Shown here: piece by piece, positions 54,436 through 64,000 of the stretch | How the letters are laid out: each line of letters begins with the position of its first letter | Position numbering within the stretch: the stretch's first letter is position 1 | NCBI GenBank assembly: GCA_949710005.1 | Contig: OX453285.1 | Coordinates: forward strand, 7,967,632-8,031,631 | Reading direction: 5' to 3' | DNA length: 64,000 nt | Origin: Ricordea florida | Lineage: Eukaryota; Cnidaria; Anthozoa; Corallimorpharia; Ricordeidae | Translations under genes and position numbers: made by a program | Notes under the pieces: generated by a model | What the model was told of the DNA's origin: nothing | The model's database searches: none | What the model saw: the letters and a program-made list of their open reading frames with translations, nothing else

Positions 54436-55674
54436 CTAATACATAATTGATCTTAAGTTTGAATTCATGATCTCCATCAACGCATCGGCTACCACAAACA
54501 TGTAACAGGTGATATTTCCTGATCCTCCAACTTCTCTTTTCATTTCAAGTTTTACTCCATCTCTTGTGTTGTTCAAGGCCAGCCCTCCTCCATGAATACT
54601 ATTGTCAGGGTGAGTTCTTAAGTCAATCCATATAGCAAACTTGTTGTCATAAAAATCATTTATCTTGACACCCTCTCTACCGAAACGTTTCTTTACCGAA
54701 TCCCAGAAGTCTGACGGTTCCATTCCCTTAGAGTATAGACGGTTTGGTATGCCGTCAACGTTAATCTTGATTGATGTAATATTCGGATTGACAAACTTTT
54801 CAGAATCTCTCTTTCCCCCACCGTATCCATCTGTGAACAAGCACAATATCCCTGTCATTGATCTCCTGGGTAGATTAATGTTCTCGTTTATGAAACTGTC
54901 ATTAGGTTTGGAGATGGTAAAAGTTTTGTGAAGAAGGACATTCTCGTAAAAGAATACTTTACCAACCTGATAAGCTGACTGAGCCTCATTAGCTAAGTAT
55001 TCACTTGAGATACAAGAATATTCCAACTCAAGGTTTGCGATTTTGTAAGTTGGAGTCTTGGTCGTGTCAGAATAAACAACAATATCGTAAACTGGGGCTA
55101 GTGTAATCTCAAATATTAGTGAATGAGGTAACGCCTTTGGATAGAAAACCCCATGTTTGTTGAGAATAGGATGGTTGAGTGGGATACGGTACTTGGTGTT
55201 GTATACTGCTGCAAGAACTACTTCCTTATCTTTTCCTGAGGTTACCTTATCGCCCGCTTTTGTCCTAAGCTTCCTTATGTTTTCAGAAGAAATACCTTGT
55301 TTTATTCCATCCTCACGATCTTCAGCTGTTAAGTATAAGTCATGGTATGTTTGAAAGAGATCGTATCTTTGAGTATCCTGTAGTGTTTCTCCACCAAAAA
55401 GAACCCTAAGTCTGGATACAAGGTTACTGCCTACGTTATTCACAAGGGTATTATTAGCATGACCTTCAACAGTCAAGTCAAATAGTAGAGATACACTTCC
55501 TGGGACAATCACTACATTCTGAGAAAGTTTTGGAATATTTATATATAAGGTTTCTCCAGGACTAGCGGATGATGGATTTAGTGTAATTCGATTCAATGAC
55601 GATTCCGCTTTCAAACCGAGAGGCTCTAGTGGAATCCTGTTTGGATTAATTTTTTCAGGTATAGCTTGTGACAT
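54436..55674 (-). CDS. major capsid-like protein (double jelly-roll type, inferred)
   Basis: 412 residues starting MSQAIPEKINPNRIPLEPLG. Beta-rich throughout: ETLYINIPKLSQNVVIVPGS, VGSNLVSRLRVLFGGETLQD and HGVFYPKALPHSLIFEITLA in the first half; DSEKFVNPNITSIKINVDGI, FAIWIDLRTHPDNSIHGGG and NITCYMFVVADALMEI in the second. Size, position (next to the ATPase and across a bidirectional region from the integrase) and recalled similarity to uncharacterised cnidarian and mollusc Polinton proteins point to the capsid protein. The fold was not computed. TTTAAA at 55,705-55,710, 30 bases upstream. Intact. Confidence 0.72.
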   Translation of the reverse strand: MSQAIPEKINPNRIPLEPLGLKAESSLNRITLNPSSASPGETLYINIPKLSQNVVIVPGSVSLLFDLTVEGHANNTLVNNVGSNLVSRLRVLFGGETLQDTQRYDLFQTYHDLYLTAEDREDGIKQGISSENIRKLRTKAGDKVTSGKDKEVVLAAVYNTKYRIPLNHPILNKHGVFYPKALPHSLIFEITLAPVYDIVVYSDTTKTPTYKIANLELEYSCISSEYLANEAQSAYQVGKVFFYENVLLHKTFTISKPNDSFINENINLPRRSMTGILCLFTDGYGGGKRDSEKFVNPNITSIKINVDGIPNRLYSKGMEPSDFWDSVKKRFGREGVKINDFYDNKFAIWIDLRTHPDNSIHGGGLALNNTRDGVKLEMKREVGGSGNITCYMFVVADALMEIMNSNLRSIMY

Positions 55675-55724
55675 GTTTTATTTTAAAGATAGGTAGAGTA
55701 TTCTTTTAAATTAGTAACGAAAAC
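55675..55724. promoter_or_regulatory. bidirectional promoter region between capsid and integrase genes
   Basis: Fifty bases separate the two divergent ATGs. They contain two palindromic TTTAAA boxes, 55,682-55,687 and 55,705-55,710. The second is 30 bases from the capsid ATG, the spacing used by most other genes. The first (TTTAAAGAT on the plus strand) is 37 bases from the integrase ATG. Confidence 0.6.
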
Positions 55725-56702
55725 ATGTTATCAAAAATATACTATTCAACTTATGGATATTGGAAAGGTTATTCTGCAATTCCTAAATTAGCTGAGAAAG
55801 CAAAAGTCAGTGAAGATGAGGCTAAAAGATGGCTTGAGAAACAGGCTCTATGGCAAATCTATCTACAAGCTCCAAAATATATACCTAGACCTCACTGGAA
55901 TATTGAAAAACCTAATCAGATTCACCAAGCAGATCTATTATTTTTACCACATGATAGAGTAGGAAGAAAGACATATCGATATGCTCTGGTTGTGATTGAT
56001 ATAGCTAGTCGATACAAAGATGCAGAACCATTAACATCAAAAGAAAGTCATGAGATTTCAAAAGCTTTAACAAAAATATACTCCAGAAAGTTAAAATATC
56101 CTAAAACATTAATTGTTGATCCTGGAAGAGAATTTATGGGAGATGTAACAAAACTTATGAACATACATAATGTAAGAATACAACGATCTGAAGCTGGAAA
56201 TCATAGAGCTCAAGCATTTGTTGAAAGAGCAAATAGAACATTATCAGAAAAACTATTTAGTCATCAATATGCACAAGAAATGATTAGTGATGATAGGTCT
56301 AGAGTATGGGTGAAACGATTACCAGCTATTTTAAAAACTTTGAATAGTATACCAACGAGAATAACTGGTAAAGAGCCTGATAAAGCTATAAGAATGAAAG
56401 AGGTTGATATTAATCCTCCAAATTATAGGCGAGTTGTTGGACATGATGAGGTTAGGTTACCACCTGGTGTTAAAGTTAGATACTTACTTGCTCCTGGAGA
56501 AGATGAAGGTGGAGAACGAAGGAGAGCTACGGATCCTATATGGAGTATTCAAGTTTACGATCTCTCACGTAGTGTTGTTTCACAGAATCAGCCAGTGTTG
56601 TATTATTTACTAGATGGACCGAGTTGTGGTTTTGTGAGGGAAGAGCTTCAGTTTGTACCAGAAGATACTGAGTTACCACCTAATTTTGTGTTGCAACGAT
56701 AA
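55725..56702 (+). CDS. Polinton integrase (retroviral-type DDE)
   Basis: 325 residues. The catalytic core carries D70 (IHQADLLFL), D132 (LIVDPGREF) and E167 (AQAFVERANRTL), a D-D-35-E arrangement. A short N-terminal helical region lacks an obvious HHCC zinc site. A C-terminal region of chromodomain-like or SH3-like character (WSIQVYDLSRSVVSQNQPVL YYLLD) follows. The enzyme inserts the linear element DNA into the genome. The frame is intact although the polymerase and ATPase are broken. Its 3' end overlaps the polymerase gene's 3' end by 55 bases on opposite strands. Confidence 0.93.
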   Translation: MLSKIYYSTYGYWKGYSAIPKLAEKAKVSEDEAKRWLEKQALWQIYLQAPKYIPRPHWNIEKPNQIHQADLLFLPHDRVGRKTYRYALVVIDIASRYKDAEPLTSKESHEISKALTKIYSRKLKYPKTLIVDPGREFMGDVTKLMNIHNVRIQRSEAGNHRAQAFVERANRTLSEKLFSHQYAQEMISDDRSRVWVKRLPAILKTLNSIPTRITGKEPDKAIRMKEVDINPPNYRRVVGHDEVRLPPGVKVRYLLAPGEDEGGERRRATDPIWSIQVYDLSRSVVSQNQPVLYYLLDGPSCGFVREELQFVPEDTELPPNFVLQR

Positions 56703-56813
56703 TGTCCGTAGGCAAAAGTATGTATTCCATCTTCACAAATGACTCGCTTGTCATCATCACCAGACAGTGCAACTTTATTAACCGTTTCAGTATAAACATC
56801 ATGCATGTGGCTT
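56648..56813 (-). pseudogene. protein-primed DNA polymerase B, C-terminal piece
   Basis: Encodes MHDVYTETVNKVALSGDDDK and EDGIHTFAYGHY, the characteristic C-terminus of Polinton polymerases, ending at TGA 56,648-56,650. It is separated from the rest of the gene by the inserted 4.07-kb transposon. The reading frames on either side of the insertion agree when one copy of the 2-bp target duplication is discounted. Confidence 0.88.
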
Positions 56814-56829
56814 CCCTTACCAAAACACA

Positions 56830-57118
56830 ACTATGGGAATGATATGGCAAAGCTTGGGCCATACATGGCCCATATGTGGGAATGGTATGGGAAGGCTTGG
56901 TGATGGTATGGAACTGATGTGGGACCTAATTTTGGCAAAATGTAACCTATGGAAAATATATGGAATGAAAAGGTGATGCCACTCATTATATGGGAGAGCT
57001 ATGGCAACACAATGTCCATATATATTCCATAGCACTGACACACATGCTTGCTGCACAACTTGTGTGGAAATGATATGGGGCACCCAATTGTTCAATGTTC
57101 CATAGATTATCCATACCA
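56830..57118. repeat. subterminal repeat zone, left
   Basis: Many copies of TATGGGAATGRTATGG-like words in both orientations (ATGGGAATGATATGG, GTGGGAATGGTATGG, TATGGGAGAGCTATGG). Probable binding sites for the element's own proteins. Confidence 0.7.
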
Positions 57119-57141
57119 GGTGGTATTCACTTTCTTAAGTT

Positions 57142-57288
57142 CCATAGAATTTCCATATGATAACTTCAATTGGAAATATCTCCCATAGAGTTTCCATATG
57201 ATAACTTCATTTGGAAATATCTCCCATAGAATTTCCATATGATAACTTCATTTGGAAATATCTCCCATAGAGTTTCCATATGATGGCT
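57142..57288. repeat. 41-bp tandem repeat inside the transposon
   Basis: Four units start at 57,142, 57,183, 57,224 and 57,265. Each reads CCATAGARTTTCCATATGAT then AACTTCATTTGGAAATATCTC; the last is partial. Confidence 0.9.
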
Positions 57289-57744
57289 TTACAGAATCTC
57301 TGTGAAGCCGAAGCATAACTGAAAAAGTTTGGTATGCAAATTCTTTGCAGAGTCCATGTTATGGAAATCTGCAAACAGTACCTTTCAAATGATCCATCTA
57401 AGTTTGATGTGACAGTTGTGAATTAATGATTTAATTAGGGAGTCCTGAGTTTCAAATAGAACAATTTTTTAAAAATAGCATTTTTATTACAATACCATGC
57501 CTCTTAGTGTCTATAGTAATAATTACAAGTACTTGTTAAATAGGATTCTTTTGGATTATTTTACAGTCAATTTGGCTAATCATTTCCATACTCAGCAGAC
57601 TATTGAATTCATTAAAATGGGAATTTGATTACACTACTTTTCGATAACCTGCCCTACAAATAAAAAAAAAAATGCAAAATGTAAGCTGACTCTTGATATT
57701 AATTTGACCGTCTACTGATTGGACTTAAGATCTTAAAGTACTAT

Positions 57745-59626
57745 TCAGTCTCTTTCAATATGGTTTGGAAAGAGAGCTGCATATCCCAAAGTGCAGTCAG
57801 AAAACTCCATGTAAACACATATGTCAATGATGTCTTCAAGAAGGACAACAGTGAATCTGTTCCTATTGGGCTTCTGGAGACGGACAATGTGGGTCACAGG
57901 GTTCCCCAATACTTCATGCAATTTACAGACATGTTGATTGGCCACTGTCAGTTTAGAAACTACAGCTCCACAGGACATTCTTGGATCATCCCTGACCACA
58001 AAAAACACTTCAATTTGCCCATAACAGATGCTTTCTCCTTGCTGGTAAGCAATGGTGTAGTTGTTTCTTCTGTACACCCTTTTGTATGTTCTCGAGTGGA
58101 ATGTTGCTCCTCCAATTTGGAGCCTTGAAAAAAATGTCACGTCAGAAATTGACTCCACACCCAAAAACGTCAGTAGATCGTCATCATAGTCTGCATCAGC
58201 AGATGTGCGTTGTTTGAGTGCCCCGACTGCGAAGTAGTCTTCCTTCAGGTGTGTTCTATTTGTCCTGAAAATAAAATAGTTACCACTGTGAATCTGTGTG
58301 CTGTGCAATCATGATACAAGAGCCATGCATGCTTTCTAAGGCCTAAACTAGAGATACTCCTCAGCACAAACAGTAACCTAACAAAGTACCTCTCAGGATT
58401 CACAATACCATCATGAAAGCTTTTGGCTGTACTTCACCATATCACAGAAACACACTGAGTAAAGCAATGACAACAGTTACTGTACAAGACGTGAATGTTA
58501 ATGGCCTCAGTGAACAAAGCTCTTACACTTAGTCACACTAAAAAGCTTGTTGTTTTTAATCTACAAGTATTAGTTCAGAATCCAACCTGTAAACAAGGTC
58601 CCTATTGCTACTCAGTTAGGTAACGACATATTTGAGTGTTAGTAGTAACAACAACTTAAAAGAAAATTTTAATGTTTAACAGTATCAAACAAAATGTTGA
58701 TCTTTCCAAAAAATATTGCATGTAGACCGACCTGTTAGTTCGCCCACATAGTTGGAAAACCAAATCTTTGGCACATCCTGGAGGCATCTCATTGATCAGC
58801 TGAGGAAGGTGTTGATGACTTGTAACTGCAGTCATTATCTTCAAGTTAAAATAGACAACCACATTATAAAACTACTGTGAGATGACATTTTTGTCAGTGA
58901 TTTGACACTTCCTGTTCAGAAAACTCTTCATCAAACCACGTCCTGGAAATCAAACAATTTTTTTAACAATGAAGCTAAAAACTTTGAAACATTTTTCAGT
59001 AACTATTTTAAAACTTGTGATGAAGTATGTGACCTTATATTCATCACAGACATCAGGGTTTGCAAATTTTATTTCTCTTTCTTTTCAAAGGTTTCCATAT
59101 ACTTACTTGGTTTGCAACGTTCTGTGTTCCATGAAAGTAATTTGAAATGTCACCATTCCAGTCTTCAAATACAAAAAGGGAGCTGCTCCAAAGTGGACCA
59201 TGGTCAAACACACACTTTTTTAGGTGAAGAAGCATGTGGTGGTTCATCAGCACATATCGTGGTGCTAAATAGTAGAGATGAAAAAGAAAGTTAAGTTAAA
59301 AAAAAGACAATTGTATAAAATAAACAATTTAACAACTTATTCCAGTGAGGGAGGGGTGGTGATATGATGCCACAATCACCTTAAATAGTCTTGGTCTATA
59401 TTTGTCATTGCCTTAAAATGTATATGAAAAACACATCTTTATCTTAAATGCAAAACAAATCTTTATTCTTACCATAATATGCATCATACATCTCCACAAA
59501 ATGCATCAAGAGCCTCCCGGCCATTTCTAGCTGTTCAGGTGATATGGATCTTCTTGACACGAGAATGATACCCCCAACCAACAGGGCATAATGCTGGTAA
59601 TACTCCTTATCAAGTATACCCCTCAT
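57745..59626 (-). pseudogene. CACTA-associated transposase-like gene, four 3' exons
   Basis: Four exons with agreeing splice phases: up to about 59,620-59,473 (KEYYQHYALLVGGIILVSRR, SISPEQLEMAGRLL), 59,264-59,107 (MNHHMLLHLKKCVFDHGPLW; FVFEDWNGDISNYFHGTQNV), 58,838-58,732 and 58,264-57,745 (FFSRLQIGGATFHSRTYKRV; SICYGQIEVFFVV; stop at 57,745). The H-x-LLHL...GPLW..S.F.FE..NG....HGTQ block and the later YGxIxxFF region are typical of the Tnp2-associated (DUF4218-like) C-terminal half of metazoan CACTA proteins. No DDE catalytic half is present upstream within the element. The exon at 58,838 uses donor GTCGGT. Confidence 0.65.
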
Positions 59627-60339
59627 GCATGGGAGGGAGTAGTATTATTTTCTATATTATACCAGTTTTAAAAGTTTTTTTAAATTTTTCATCGTATTAT
59701 ATAAGAACAGATTTTATCTTCATCTCTTTTTCATTATACAATACCATTTTAAAATATTTCTTCATGCTATTAATTATACAGGGATTTCAATAATGATTTC
59801 TATAAACAGCTTTTGATGGTGGAATAGGCAGCTGTGATCAAAAAAGGGGGATGTCTTGCCCCTTTTCCCTAGTGGGGTCTGGTGTACACCCCAGCCCAGA
59901 AAACTTGAAGTCTAGAAGCTTGGTAGTGCAATTTCCACCATTCTGTGCATCAAAGAGTACTGTTGAGGATTATGTTGAAAACAGAACATATATTTTATGA
60001 AAAAACTACACACCTTTTTAGATGCAAATCTCAGAAATGAAATCTTAACAAATAGCAGTGAGAGGCCCTATATATTAGGCTGCTGTAGACTGCATTTTCA
60101 CCACTTTTATTGAAACCCTGTTATAATACCAAATGTCTCAAAAAGGTTTCTTCTCAGTTGTCGAAATGTATGATACAGCTCATTTATCAAATTAAGAATT
60201 ACAAGGCTATAACATGTAGTTTGATCAGAAGAGTATTAAAGACAGTTGTGATCCCAAGATATTTGAGTTGTTCAAGATTGTGTGGGTATGTGGTAAAACA
60301 AATACCAGGCAATAAGTGGATTTGATTTTTTGGCTAGAT

Positions 60340-60880
60340 GCACCCAGTTCTTCATCATATGTCATTACTATGGAATGTGCATCATGAGTATCCATATCAT
60401 TCCCATATCAGTCTGCCTGGATGATATGGGAATACTACGGAACTTTACAGAGTACATAGCATTCCCATATCAGAAACCAGGAGAGTGGATGATATGGGAA
60501 TGGTATGGACTTTACCAGCATAGCATTCCCATATCAGATAGTGGTTTGATCGGATGATGTGGGAATGGTATGGGGAGCTGCCAAAACCGTATCATTTCCA
60601 TAGTTGAGGGTCGGCAATCATGTGGTATTGATATGGGGCTGACCCATACCATTTCCATACTATGTACTATGGGAAATGTATGGTGTGCTGCCAAATACGT
60701 AGCAATCCCATAGTAAAAAGCTATATGAATTATATGCTGAATGAAAACTGTGACTTATATGGGTTTGATATGGAAAGTAATATCCCATACAAAATCCATA
60801 TATAACCCACACCAGGGCCATAGGTCATGCCATACCATTTCCATACTTGGGCCATATCTGGCCCACATCATTGACTTTGG
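60340..60880. repeat. subterminal repeat zone, right
   Basis: Arrays of ATTCCCATATCA, GATATGGGAATGGTATGG and CATACCATTTCCATA words in both orientations, mirroring the left zone. Confidence 0.7.
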
Positions 60881-60886
60881 TAAGGG

Positions 60887-61233
60887 TTCTTATTACATTC
60901 ATCTGTCTCATCTGAGGTTTTTTATTTAATAGACAATCCTTGTAATCATCAAAGCTTATGGTATTTTTTACTACTGATGCCTTTACACCTTTGTCCTTTT
61001 TTATCTCTTCACCTTCATCCATCTTATAGCTGTAAAGTTTGGCTCGTAGACCCACAAATTCAGATATCTGTTTACCACCAGTTTCATCTTTGAACATATT
61101 GATAACTTTCTTATTCACACCGGTCTCGATACCTGATGGATGGTTTTTGGGATAATTACTAGTATCAAACATTTCTCTCACATCTGGACTGATATCCTTA
61201 TAGAAATCTTCTGTTTCTATCTCATAATTTATT
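60887..61233 (-). pseudogene. DNA polymerase B, segment between the frame break and the insertion
   Basis: Shifted one frame from the large upstream part. Encodes NYEIETEDFYKDISPDVREM, then KNHPSGIETGVNKKVINMFK, FVGLRAKLYSYK and LLNKKPQMRQMNVIR, the thumb-region sequence that follows the DTDS motif in Polinton polymerases. It then meets the inserted transposon. Confidence 0.88.
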
Positions 61234-64000
61234 ATACAAGACTATCCGTATCTGTAAACAGCAACTTAGCCATTTCTCCATATTTAGGTTTGATATAATT
61301 ATAGTGAAAGTTGTACATTATTGTTTTACTCAGATCCAGAATGCACATACCTAAGTAAACGGGTTTATTGAATACTATCTTTGTTTTCATCATATGGAAT
61401 GCTATCAGATTTTCACAAAATATGGTGCGGTGCTTAAAGTTAGGTTTTGATATTAATTTTTTAGCATCTTTTTCATTTGTAACCAATCTCACATCAACCC
61501 TTTTTCTAATGTTTTCCATGGTTTTCCCAAAGACAGAGTTATTCATCAGCTTGAAGAAATCCTTTTCAAAATCGTTATTTGCTTTCATCCTTAGGTTGGT
61601 ATTCAAATCAATGTATGGTTTTAACCAAGCTGACTCTTCAAATGTAATACCCATATGAATCTTAGTAACTTTTAATCCTAGACTTTCATAAACTTTTAGA
61701 GTTTCATGATGAACAACATACTTTACCTTATCATTGAGGTTTGGTATCAATTTCTCAACCTTATTAACGACAAGTCTCTCTGGAGCTAGTGGGTAATCGT
61801 TATGTAAATCATGAAGGTGATGAGGATATTCTAAATCAACCTCCAGTATGCATGGGATATTTTTCCAGTCTGTAAGCTCTTGATCAGTCATCCATCTAAA
61901 ACCGTGAGTAGGGAGTGGTTTACTCATTCCACCACCGTATAAGTTATTTGCATCAAGATATTCAATATACTTTGTTGGTAGTTTGGGATCATATTCGTTC
62001 ATGTATGGGTTGTTAGCTTTACCATATCTAGTAGAGATCATAGAGACACCACCTCGAATGCCTTTCTCAATCATAAGTAGCATGTTAATATCAGTTAACA
62101 ACTCTAAATTAACTTTCTTTAACTTTAATGCTGCATCCCAAGCTAGTCCAGGCGATGTATAATACCAAGCAGGATCCAATCCATAGTTTTCACTACAAAC
62201 ATCTCTAAAGTTCTCAAAGACATCAGCTAAAAGTAGTACATCTGACTTAAGATATTGGTCGTGATATTCCCTCATTGTTTTCATATTGAAGGTTTCCCAC
62301 ACCTTTTGAGCATGTTGGTAGTTATCTTCTGTTATATCTTCATCGTTGAGTTTTGAATAGAATGCCTCCTTTGGTGGAAGTTTGGTTTCGTTTAGTTTAT
62401 CGAATCCATCAAACCAATCATATGGAAATACACCCTTTCTCAATAATATCTCTAATTTCTCACAATCATAGTAACTATTTAGGTTTTTGAAAGATTCTTT
62501 TGGTAGATTATTTACTAATTTATCGAGACTGGTTGCCATAAATCTAAATGAATCGATGAATCTTATGTCTCTCTTAACATCAACCTGCTTATCTTCTTCA
62601 TTTGTAAAGGTATCAACTACAATCTGTTTTGTGAAAGAAATATACTTTTCCTCATTATTAGCTATACAGTTTATATTACCTTTTGTTGTTCCAAGATTCT
62701 TGATAAAAAGATGAGCATCATATCCAGATAGGTTGTGAAATATTACTGGAAAGAACTTTGGAATCATATAATTTAAGTTGCAATCGTTATGAGCTGCTCC
62801 TCTATACTTTCCTGTAAGGTGACAGTGGTCTAATACCTTATCTTCTCCCAATTCACCTTCACATATATGGCAGTGAGTAGCATTTTTATATTTTATTTTA
62901 TCATTTTGAGGCATATTCTCAACTTCCTTATGGTTGTTTTTATTAACAAACTTATTATAAATTTTCTTAATATCTGACTCTAGTTTATCCACAAATATCT
63001 GTGGTATATCATCGTCTGGGGATTCAGCAGTGTGTTGTACAAGCTTGGGTTTAAATATTTTATCGTCAAAGCACTTTATGAGATAGCAGAATCCAGATGG
63101 TTTGTGCTTCTGGTATTGTTTAGTAAAGCTTTTACTTTCATCTGGAGAACAAGTGTGTATTTTCTCTGTATAGCTCTCAAAGTCTGCATATACAACAAAG
63201 GGTACTCGCATTTTTCTGTTGAAATTCTTAAAGTAAATATATTGGGGATTTCCATCTTTATCTTCAGGCATATCAATCCTAACTGCTTCATATGTGTCAC
63301 AGTATTCGATATGTTTTTCTAATGAATTTTTTGATTGGAATGAGTTAAAACATCTAAGGCAAAAGTGCCTCGCAGATTTATGTTTGCTGACTTGAGATGA
63401 TAAAAGTCTACTTATATTCTTTATCCAACAGTAATGCTTTGTTTCACCGTCTGATATTAGAAGTAAGACTATCACTTCACATCCTCGTTTCTTACTTATT
63501 CTTAGAGGATATACATAACCTTCATCATATCCAAGGACGTTAATCACATAGGGGTTTTGCTTTTCAAACTTATCAATCTGTTGTAGTGAAACAGGGAATT
63601 CCATTCCTGACCAGTCAAAAGTATTTGAGTTTTCTCTCATTTTTTTATTTAGTCTCTCTGGATGAACATCTTGTGTATATATAGCAGAGGTTACTGCCCA
63701 CTTAAAACACTCATGATCCTTATGATTCTTAACATTGATGATTGCCTTCTTGGATGCCAATTTTGATGGTAGTGGAATATAGGAACTTCCAGAAAGCGGC
63801 TCATAAGGGTTGATGTGTATATCAAAGTATTCCACATGGTTGAATTTCAAACCGTAAGCATTATCTTTAAATCGCTCAAACTCCCCAAGTTGGTTATTAG
63901 TCATAGTATCGAATAAGTTAGATAAATCGGTTGCTTCAGCAATTATTTCTACAGGTGAATGAAAGTATCTTGAAGTTTCATCAATATGGTCAGTTAGTAG
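61232..64000 (-). pseudogene. protein-primed type B DNA polymerase (pPolB), main part, 5' end outside window
   Basis: The frame is open from the window edge to 61,232. It contains an N-terminal KNHKDHECFKWAVTSAIY block, a C2H2-like finger (HFCLRCFNSFQSKNSLEKHI), exonuclease motifs (VVYADFES; FHNLSGYDAHLF; YLKSDVLLLADVF), an embedded HNH-like HCHICEG...LDHCHLTGKYRG segment, polymerase motif A (YLDANNLYGGGM), motif B (KLMNNSVFGKTMENI) and motif C (FTDTDSLV). Immediately after motif C the frame ends in two TAA codons, and the continuation lies in another frame. It would replicate the element's linear DNA from a protein primer. The gene is broken three ways: frame break, inserted transposon, and truncation by the window edge. 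Confidence 0.92.

Larger units (their letters stand above)
56814..60886 (-). mobile_element. CACTA/EnSpm-like transposon inserted in the polymerase gene
   Basis: 4,073 bases. Ends CCCTTACCAAA and TTTGGTAAGGG are perfectly inverted, flanked by TT on both sides (56,812-56,813 and 60,887-60,888). Subterminal zones at both ends are packed with short direct and inverted words (ATATGGGAATGGTATGG and complements), as in CACTA elements. The interior has spliced exons of a CACTA-associated protein but no catalytic transposase domain, so the copy is probably non-autonomous. The termini do not begin with the classic CACTA bases, so the superfamily is inferred from the protein and subterminal structure. 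Confidence 0.8.
47624..64000. mobile_element. Polinton/Maverick (adintovirus-like) element, right end outside window
   Basis: Combines a protein-primed type B DNA polymerase, a retroviral-type integrase, an A32/FtsK-like packaging ATPase and a capsid-like protein, the defining Polinton set. The gene block is compact and intronless, and most genes share an upstream TTTAAA box. No adenain-like protease is visible; it may be beyond the window. The left boundary is estimated between 47,350 and 47,800. The copy is damaged in the ATPase and polymerase genes and carries a nested transposon (56,814-60,886). Confidence 0.9.

Noticed and set aside
50055..55354. Plus-strand open frames opposite the Polinton gene block
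   Set aside because: Shadows of the intact minus-strand genes.
1..64000. CRISPR arrays, bacterial operons or riboswitches
   Set aside because: The DNA is eukaryotic. The tandem repeats lack unique equal-length spacers and no cas-like gene is present.

Overview
The window is metazoan nuclear DNA, most likely from an anthozoan cnidarian such as a stony coral or a relative. The evidence is intron-split animal genes (an HSPA12-type HSP70 relative; a PAN plus ALK-type glycine-rich ectodomain; a D8C domain), AT-rich introns full of foldback and terminal-inverted-repeat elements, CR1/jockey-like LINE fragments, one LTR retrotransposon and one Polinton. Species was not determined and no database was searched.

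Left third (1-26.7 kb): minus-strand exons encode a PAN/apple domain (19.1-19.3 kb), a 19-nt micro-exon (18.5 kb) and two glycine-rich exons (17.1-15.7 kb) whose splice phases agree. A D8C exon lies at 2.7-3.1 kb and may or may not belong to the same gene. A 4.6-kb Ty3/Gypsy-type element with identical 167-bp LTRs and a 5-bp target duplication sits at 10.9-15.6 kb, next to the last glycine-rich exon. Tandem repeats of 93, 106, 24 and 19 bp, foldback elements, SINE-like fragments and LINE remnants fill the rest.

Middle (26.7-47.3 kb): an HSPA12-like gene runs on the minus strand from a possible 7-nt first coding exon at 42.17 kb (or 38.55 kb) to its stop at 27.22 kb. Its introns hold an 8-bp-TSD element, several MITEs, and a roughly 1-kb TAC-TGY hexamer array. 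A small plus-strand gene starts at 45.53 kb with coiled-coil-like exons, separated by a large inverted repeat.

Right third (about 47.6-64 kb, running off the window): a Polinton/Maverick (adintovirus-like) element. It carries a CHCC-repeat zinc protein, a block of ten minus-strand genes (capsid-like protein, packaging ATPase, small membrane proteins, a tail-anchored 516-residue protein), a plus-strand retroviral-type integrase, and a protein-primed type B DNA polymerase. A TTTAAA box or close variant lies 22-32 nt upstream of ten genes, usually 28-30 nt; the integrase has two such boxes at other distances. The copy is decaying: the ATPase has a stop just after Walker A, the polymerase has a frame disruption at DTDS, and a 4.07-kb CACTA-like transposon is inserted in the polymerase gene.
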